Source: Chaetorhynchus papuensis
Taxonomy: Eukaryota > Chordata > Aves > Passeriformes > Rhipiduridae
Direction: 5' to 3'
Assembly: GCA_013396525.1 (NCBI GenBank)
Contig: VWYX01001348.1
Span: 122,493 to 186,492 of the forward strand
Length of the DNA stretch: 64,000 bases
In this document: positions 59,603 to 64,000 of the stretch, one piece after another
Layout: every line of letters starts with the position of its first letter
Position numbering within the stretch: position 1 is the first letter of the stretch
Made by a program: the position numbers and the translations under genes
Notes under the pieces: model-generated
Database searches by the model: none
The model's input: the letters and a program-made list of their open reading frames with translations, nothing else
What the model was told of the DNA's origin: nothing

Positions 59603-61625
59603 GCAAAAGTAGGAATCTGCAATGGATCTCTCACTGTCTGGTAATTATTTGTTTATATAAAAGTTAGCAAGTTATAGCCTGAGCCTGTCAGCCCTGACAG
59701 GGAGCTGTTAAATTCTTCATGTGCTAGTGGTTTGGTTTTAGATTATTTAAGCAAATCACCAGGTTCTCCTCGAACATAAACAATGTTTCTTTCCCCATAA
59801 CTTTCAGTTTTCAAAGTAAATGCAGAATGTATTATTTTCATATCCTGTCTCCTGTTTTATATTTGTATCTTCCTTCTGACAGATCAAAGCATTCCCTTTC
59901 TATATAATATGTATTCACCACACACATATGCATATATATATACATGTGCAATTACTCACACAAGAAGTGAGAAATATAATTTCCATGTGATGTAAACGAG
60001 CATAAGGTGAAAGCTCTCACAGAGCTGTGCTTATTTACACCACCTGCAGATTTGACCCTTCACCTTTAATATCTGGCAAGTTGAAATAGAAAAACTGCAG
60101 AAGTTTCTGAGAACTCTGAAGACCAAACTGTGCCCTTGATTTTCAAGTGGAACTTCCCCTGAGTGTACTTAAAATAGGGAATAAGATATGATCCCAGATA
60201 TTGCAGCTCCTCCGGGATGTTTACACTGCAAAGGTGGTTGTACATGAAATGTACCTTCCTTTTATTGTGCTCTTTTGATGATGAGCTTTCACAAAAGTGA
60301 CATCTGTGGCACAGCACTTCTAGTGTGTCTTGTTCTATCAACCCATTAGTTTAGAAGTTATTTTCTTCCAGAAATGTGACTCGGTTTCTTCTATTTGCTT
60401 GCAATCCACGGGCAATCTGCTTTCGATCTGAAGAATGCATTGCTCTTATTTCTTAGTATGCCATGTTTTCCTATTGCGATGGAAAAAAAAAAAAAGATTA
60501 ATTGTGCTTTTTAATTTCAGAGTTGAAACTTGATAGAATGTTTTTATGCTGAGTTACAGCTACACGTGTGCAATACTTGTCTTGCAAAGTGAAGTTCCCC
60601 ATATCTGCCTTGCTTTGATAACCATTGCTGCACTGTAGGTGAAGTCTCAGCAAAACAACTCACTTTTCCTTAGTCTGCTGATAGAATAAACCACTTAAAC
60701 CTGGGTTCTCACCTGTGTAAATCAGCTTCCCTCCAGGGAATGGGTCAAGCATACTGAGTTTCAGCAGGTGAAGGTTTAGCTCTTATTACTGGGCTCAAGA
60801 GCACTGCTTTCCATACACTGGTATTCAGGGGTAGCTCTGAAAAGGAAAATGTCTCAAAAATTAACCAGAAAGAGGATTGTTATTGAAATTTTGAGCATGT
60901 AACATGGATTACAGTTTAAACTTTATGCTGGGATGCTTAAAGAAAGAAAATTCTTCCTCAAATCTGTTCAAATTTAGGAATAGCTCTCCTCTGAGGTGGG
61001 TTTAAAGGTGTTGGGTTGGTGACAAGTGGAGCATTCAGAGGAAATCATGTTAGTGGGGTGGTACAGCAACCACACTGTTCAGACCTTGCTATTTTCTTTT
61101 ATTTTCCTTTACTGACTTGAATTTACATTGTGAGCAGCTAAAGAGTGACATAAATCTTAACACATTTGGGGGACCCTGTTGGACATTTCTCAAAGAAACC
61201 ACATCCTTTGGCAGCCCTGGGAAAGGCAAGGAGAAAGTCAGAAGAAAACTCTGAAGAAAAGCAAAATTAAAGGTAAAAACTGACATGTGGTGAAGGGGGA
61301 GGAAGAAAAGGATGGTTACAACTCATGTTCAGTAAAGCTGTATTACTTGTATGAGAAGCCTCAATTCCATCATACAAGCAGTTGCCTCAGCTAATTATTA
61401 TTTTTCTTAATTTTTAGGAAACAAATAAAAACAGCATTTGTTCTACCAGAAACAGTTGTTATATTATTTAAGAGTTGAAATGATTTGTGTGGTGGTGCCT
61501 GTTTTTTGGCTTGATTGTTGCTCAGCTGGGGAGAATGAGCTTTAATCAGTGCTTTCACCCAAAGCAGCTGTGGGCTGTTTGCTGGGAGACACTCCCAAGG
61601 GCTGCTTAGGTCTGCAGCTGGGACA

Positions 61626-61655
61626 AATCAGCCTCAATCAGCTCCAATCAGCTCC
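61626..61655. repeat. 10-bp tandem triplicate AATCAGCTCC
   Basis: AATCAGCCTC, AATCAGCTCC, AATCAGCTCC in tandem. The junction of the last two units creates a CCAAT box. The flanking 61540-61700 is GC-richer than its surroundings. Confidence 0.85.
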
Positions 61656-62749
61656 CCATAAACCTCTCACTTCTCTGGGTGTGGGGAACAGTTTGGGCTT
61701 TATGCTCTGAGCTGTGCACATCTCTGGATTCCTCAACATGGATGCTGCTTTGTCTGGTGTTGGAGGGATGCAGAACAGACACGTGGGCTCTCCAAGCTTC
61801 CAAGGTAACCAATGAGAGAAGCAAGTAATGTATAAAGCTTTAGCATTTTACTGAGTTTTGTTTTCTCCTGAATTTATTGTTGGCCTTAGTAGAGTTTTTT
61901 TTTTTTTAATTGGGTTTTTTAAGCTGTGCACTTTCAGGTGTACTATCTAAATGATCTTCTTTTATCCCCACTGAAGCTGATTGCTTTCTTTGGAAACAGT
62001 TAATGCTGGTAGAAACTTCATGTTGTGTTGTAGTACAGCAGAACTATGAGAAAGTTGTTTTGTTTTGTCTTTTTTAATTTATTTTTTTACAGGTTTCTTT
62101 GAAAGATGTTTTATCTTTCAGTAACTAGTTCTGTTGTTGGAGTTGTAAAGTTATGTAATTTTGAGGAGGTTTGTTTGCCTCTGTGTCACATAAGGAGGGG
62201 GAGAAGCCCTCAGAATCATAAATATACACAGCAAGGTAAGGAAAAAGCTTGAACAAAGAAGAAAAAACATCTCTGCTTCTCTTGCCAAAAGTTTCAAATG
62301 CTTGGATGGCTGGCTGGGACAGAATCTGAGTTCTGAATAATATGCTATATATGACTGTGCTGTAGATACCACCTGAAACATTTCTAGGTGGAAACCCCAC
62401 ATCCCCGCTCATTGTGCCTCCAAGTTGTTTTCAAGATAAAGAATTTTGTTTAATTTTTTAACTGTTTTGTTATAGTGCCCTAACTGAAACTGTATGGGAG
62501 GGGAGATGGAATCTGGGGGCTTATTACCTACAGCTGTGGGTAATTATCAGTCTGCTTTTAGACTCTGATTCTAAAAGGTCACTCAGTCATGAAAGGAAGC
62601 ATTGTGGAACTTCTTCTGCAATTCTTTTTGTCTTGTAAAATGTGCGTATTTGTTTCCTGATGATATTATGTCCAAAGTGGTTAAGCAGAACATAACAGAG
62701 CCTGACACTTCAGGCGAGAATTGCAGCTAAAAGAACTAAAGGGGTTGAT

Positions 62750-62890
62750 GGTGGAGTTAAAACACGTCTCAGATTAATTATGTGCCTAATTGTAAGCAGG
62801 TGAGTGAGCTGGCCAAACTCCCTGTGGATTACTCAGCTGCTTTAAGTTTACCTTAAGTCTAGAGTGCTTTGCTGCACCAGGGTCTACACT
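62750..62890. repeat. Diverged interspersed repeat, copy 2 of a 142-bp pair
   Basis: From GGTGGAGTTAAAACAC to CAGGGTCTACACT. About 85% identical by eye to 59461-59602, with small indels. It is followed by a short extra duplication of GGTCTACAC at 62881-62908. Confidence 0.8.
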
Positions 62891-63529
62891 GAACTACAGG
62901 TCTACACACTGTGACAAAGAACTTTGAAGAAGAGAGATCCCAGATTTATGTAGCTTTTTCTACATATCAGCAGGAAAAAAAAAATTTGTTTAATGTGGTT
63001 TTATATGATTTATACTGACGCAATTCTGTCAAGTTAAATACTTGCCAGAAGCAAAATATTCCAGGCCACCAAAGTGCTGAAATGTGTAATTGAAGTACAT
63101 CTGAGCAGACACTGAGGTATTCTGTGGTCAGTCTGCTGTAGTGGGTATGGTTACAGGTTATCTGCAGCTGCAGACCCTTTTTCATTTTGGGGCATTACTG
63201 AGCATTCCAGAGCGGTGGGCTCGGTCCTGGTTGCTGCCCGTTGCCTCCAGGAGAAGGGAGGGGTGTCCTGCTGGGAATGAGGCAGTGGAATGTGTCCATG
63301 TGTGCTGTGGGTTCTGCCCTGAGGATGCTGCTTTGCAGTGCTGGCTGTGTTGCTGCTGCTGGGCAGAGAACACGTCAGGAGAAACTCCTGATTAGTGCTC
63401 TAGAGTTACACCACAGGTGTTATAAAGAGCAGGCCTGGAAGGCCTAGAATCGGCCTCTTTCCTAGGCCCGGAGGTAACCATGGAAACACATCCAGGTCAC
63501 CTGAGATGGGCTGAAAAAGGGAATTATGG

Positions 63530-63800
63530 GTTTGTGGCCTTCTTGACCAATTGTGTGGGAAGATTGTGGTTTGTAACCTTGTAGGGTATTGTTTACCTAT
63601 TACCATAGTAGGTAACATCTAGGGAGTACCCCAGGTGAATGGACTGCAGACTGACTGCACTCTGGGATTTGTTCTTCCTGTTTATATGAGGTTATATCCT
63701 GTTTCTGGACTAGTATTTAGGTAATGGAAACTGTGCAATAAATGTCTTTGCACCTCTCCATCTTGTGTGTGAAGTCCGTGCCCAGTGTGAATACTGCAAA
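63530..63800 (+). mobile_element. LTR-like stretch, possible degraded solo LTR
   Basis: A TATA-like TTTATATGAGG near 63680 is followed by GTGCAATAAATGTCTTTGC (AATAAA at 63737-63742), a CACCTCTCCATCTTGTGTGTG stretch and GTCCGTGCCCAGTG, the layout of an LTR R-U5 region. I could not find clean TG...CA ends with a target duplication, so the borders are loose. A 9-bp inverted pair (AGTGCTCTA 63394-63402, TAGAGCACT 63819-63827) encloses it and may be chance. Confidence 0.3.
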
Positions 63801-64000
63801 GTGCTGGGTGTGGGCAGGTAGAGCACTTACAGCCTGTTGATATTTAGTCGTTCCTGCATTTCAGCTGCCATTTAAGAGCCGGCCAGGAAAATACATTGCA
63901 GTGTTTTGCTTGATTTTAAAGCCAGCTTGGATGATGGTGAGAACCAATCTTTTGGGAGGGTGCTTTGGCTATGAAAGCTTTCAGCTTGCAGTCTAGCAGA

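Larger units (their letters stand above)
58601..64000. other. Noncoding sequence downstream of GRID1
   Basis: No exon, promoter or RNA gene recognised. Contents: a diverged direct duplication (59461-59602 and 62750-62890), a small CA/TA tract near 59918-59941, a 10-bp triplicate at 61626-61655, T runs near 61897 and an A run near 60482, a GC-richer patch at about 63190-63400 and an LTR-like stretch at about 63530-63800. In mammals the 3' side of GRID1 faces a gene-poor interval, and this region agrees with that. Confidence 0.75.

Noticed and set aside
1..64000. MIR346, the microRNA hosted by mammalian GRID1
   Set aside because: In mammals it lies in an early intron (intron 2), which is upstream of this window; no matching hairpin was noticed here.
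1..64000. A bacterial, phage or CRISPR-type system
   Set aside because: The DNA is vertebrate: spliced exons, long AT-rich introns, LINE and LTR relics. There are no operons, ribosome sites or spaced direct-repeat arrays.

Overview
The window is vertebrate nuclear DNA, most likely from a bird. It carries the 3' half of one large neuronal gene, GRID1 (ionotropic glutamate receptor delta-1, GluD1), on the + strand, followed by about 5-7 kb of downstream sequence. The avian call is an inference. It rests on a CR1 LINE 3' end with its ATTCTATG-type tail in intron 15, other old amniote repeats, several A/C-rich low-complexity tracts, a solo retroviral LTR and fairly compact introns. Species cannot be named. 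No prokaryotic gene, operon, CRISPR array or second protein-coding gene was found.

Eight coding exons can be placed to the base, all with GT/AG borders and compatible phases: 5522-5623, 6977-7174, 9092-9416, 10748-10886, 29163-29358, 37278-37444, 38786-39026 and 56255-56683. Together they are 1,797 nt, encoding 598 residues plus stop. If the upstream part has the human length, these are residues 412-1009. They cover the end of the extracellular amino-terminal region, both lobes of the ligand-binding domain (S1 and S2), M1, the M2 pore loop, M3 with the SYTANLAAF gate motif, M4 and the whole cytoplasmic tail ending in a PDZ ligand (GTSI). The ligand-contact Arg526 and Asp742 are present and there is no frameshift or premature stop, so the gene looks intact.

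Layout: 1-5521 is the 3' part of the preceding intron. Four exons then cluster within 5.4 kb (5.5-10.9 kb). An 18.3 kb intron and a 7.9 kb intron follow, then two exons at 37.3-39.0 kb, a 17.2 kb intron, the terminal exon and 3'UTR (56.3 to about 57-58.6 kb), and finally noncoding DNA to 64 kb. In mammals the 3' side of GRID1 faces a gene-poor interval, which agrees with finding no gene after 58.6 kb.

Items worth checking: a weak intron-15 donor with an in-frame read-through tail and nearby poly(A) signals, which would give a GluD1 isoform without its PDZ ligand; a 550 bp solo LTR in intron 13 with matching 7 bp flanks; a diverged 142 bp direct duplication 3.3 kb apart downstream of the gene; a GC/CpG-rich pore exon in an AT-rich setting; paired Pumilio-type sites in the 3'UTR; and several small tandem repeats and palindromes. 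Nothing in the window supports a new kind of biological system.
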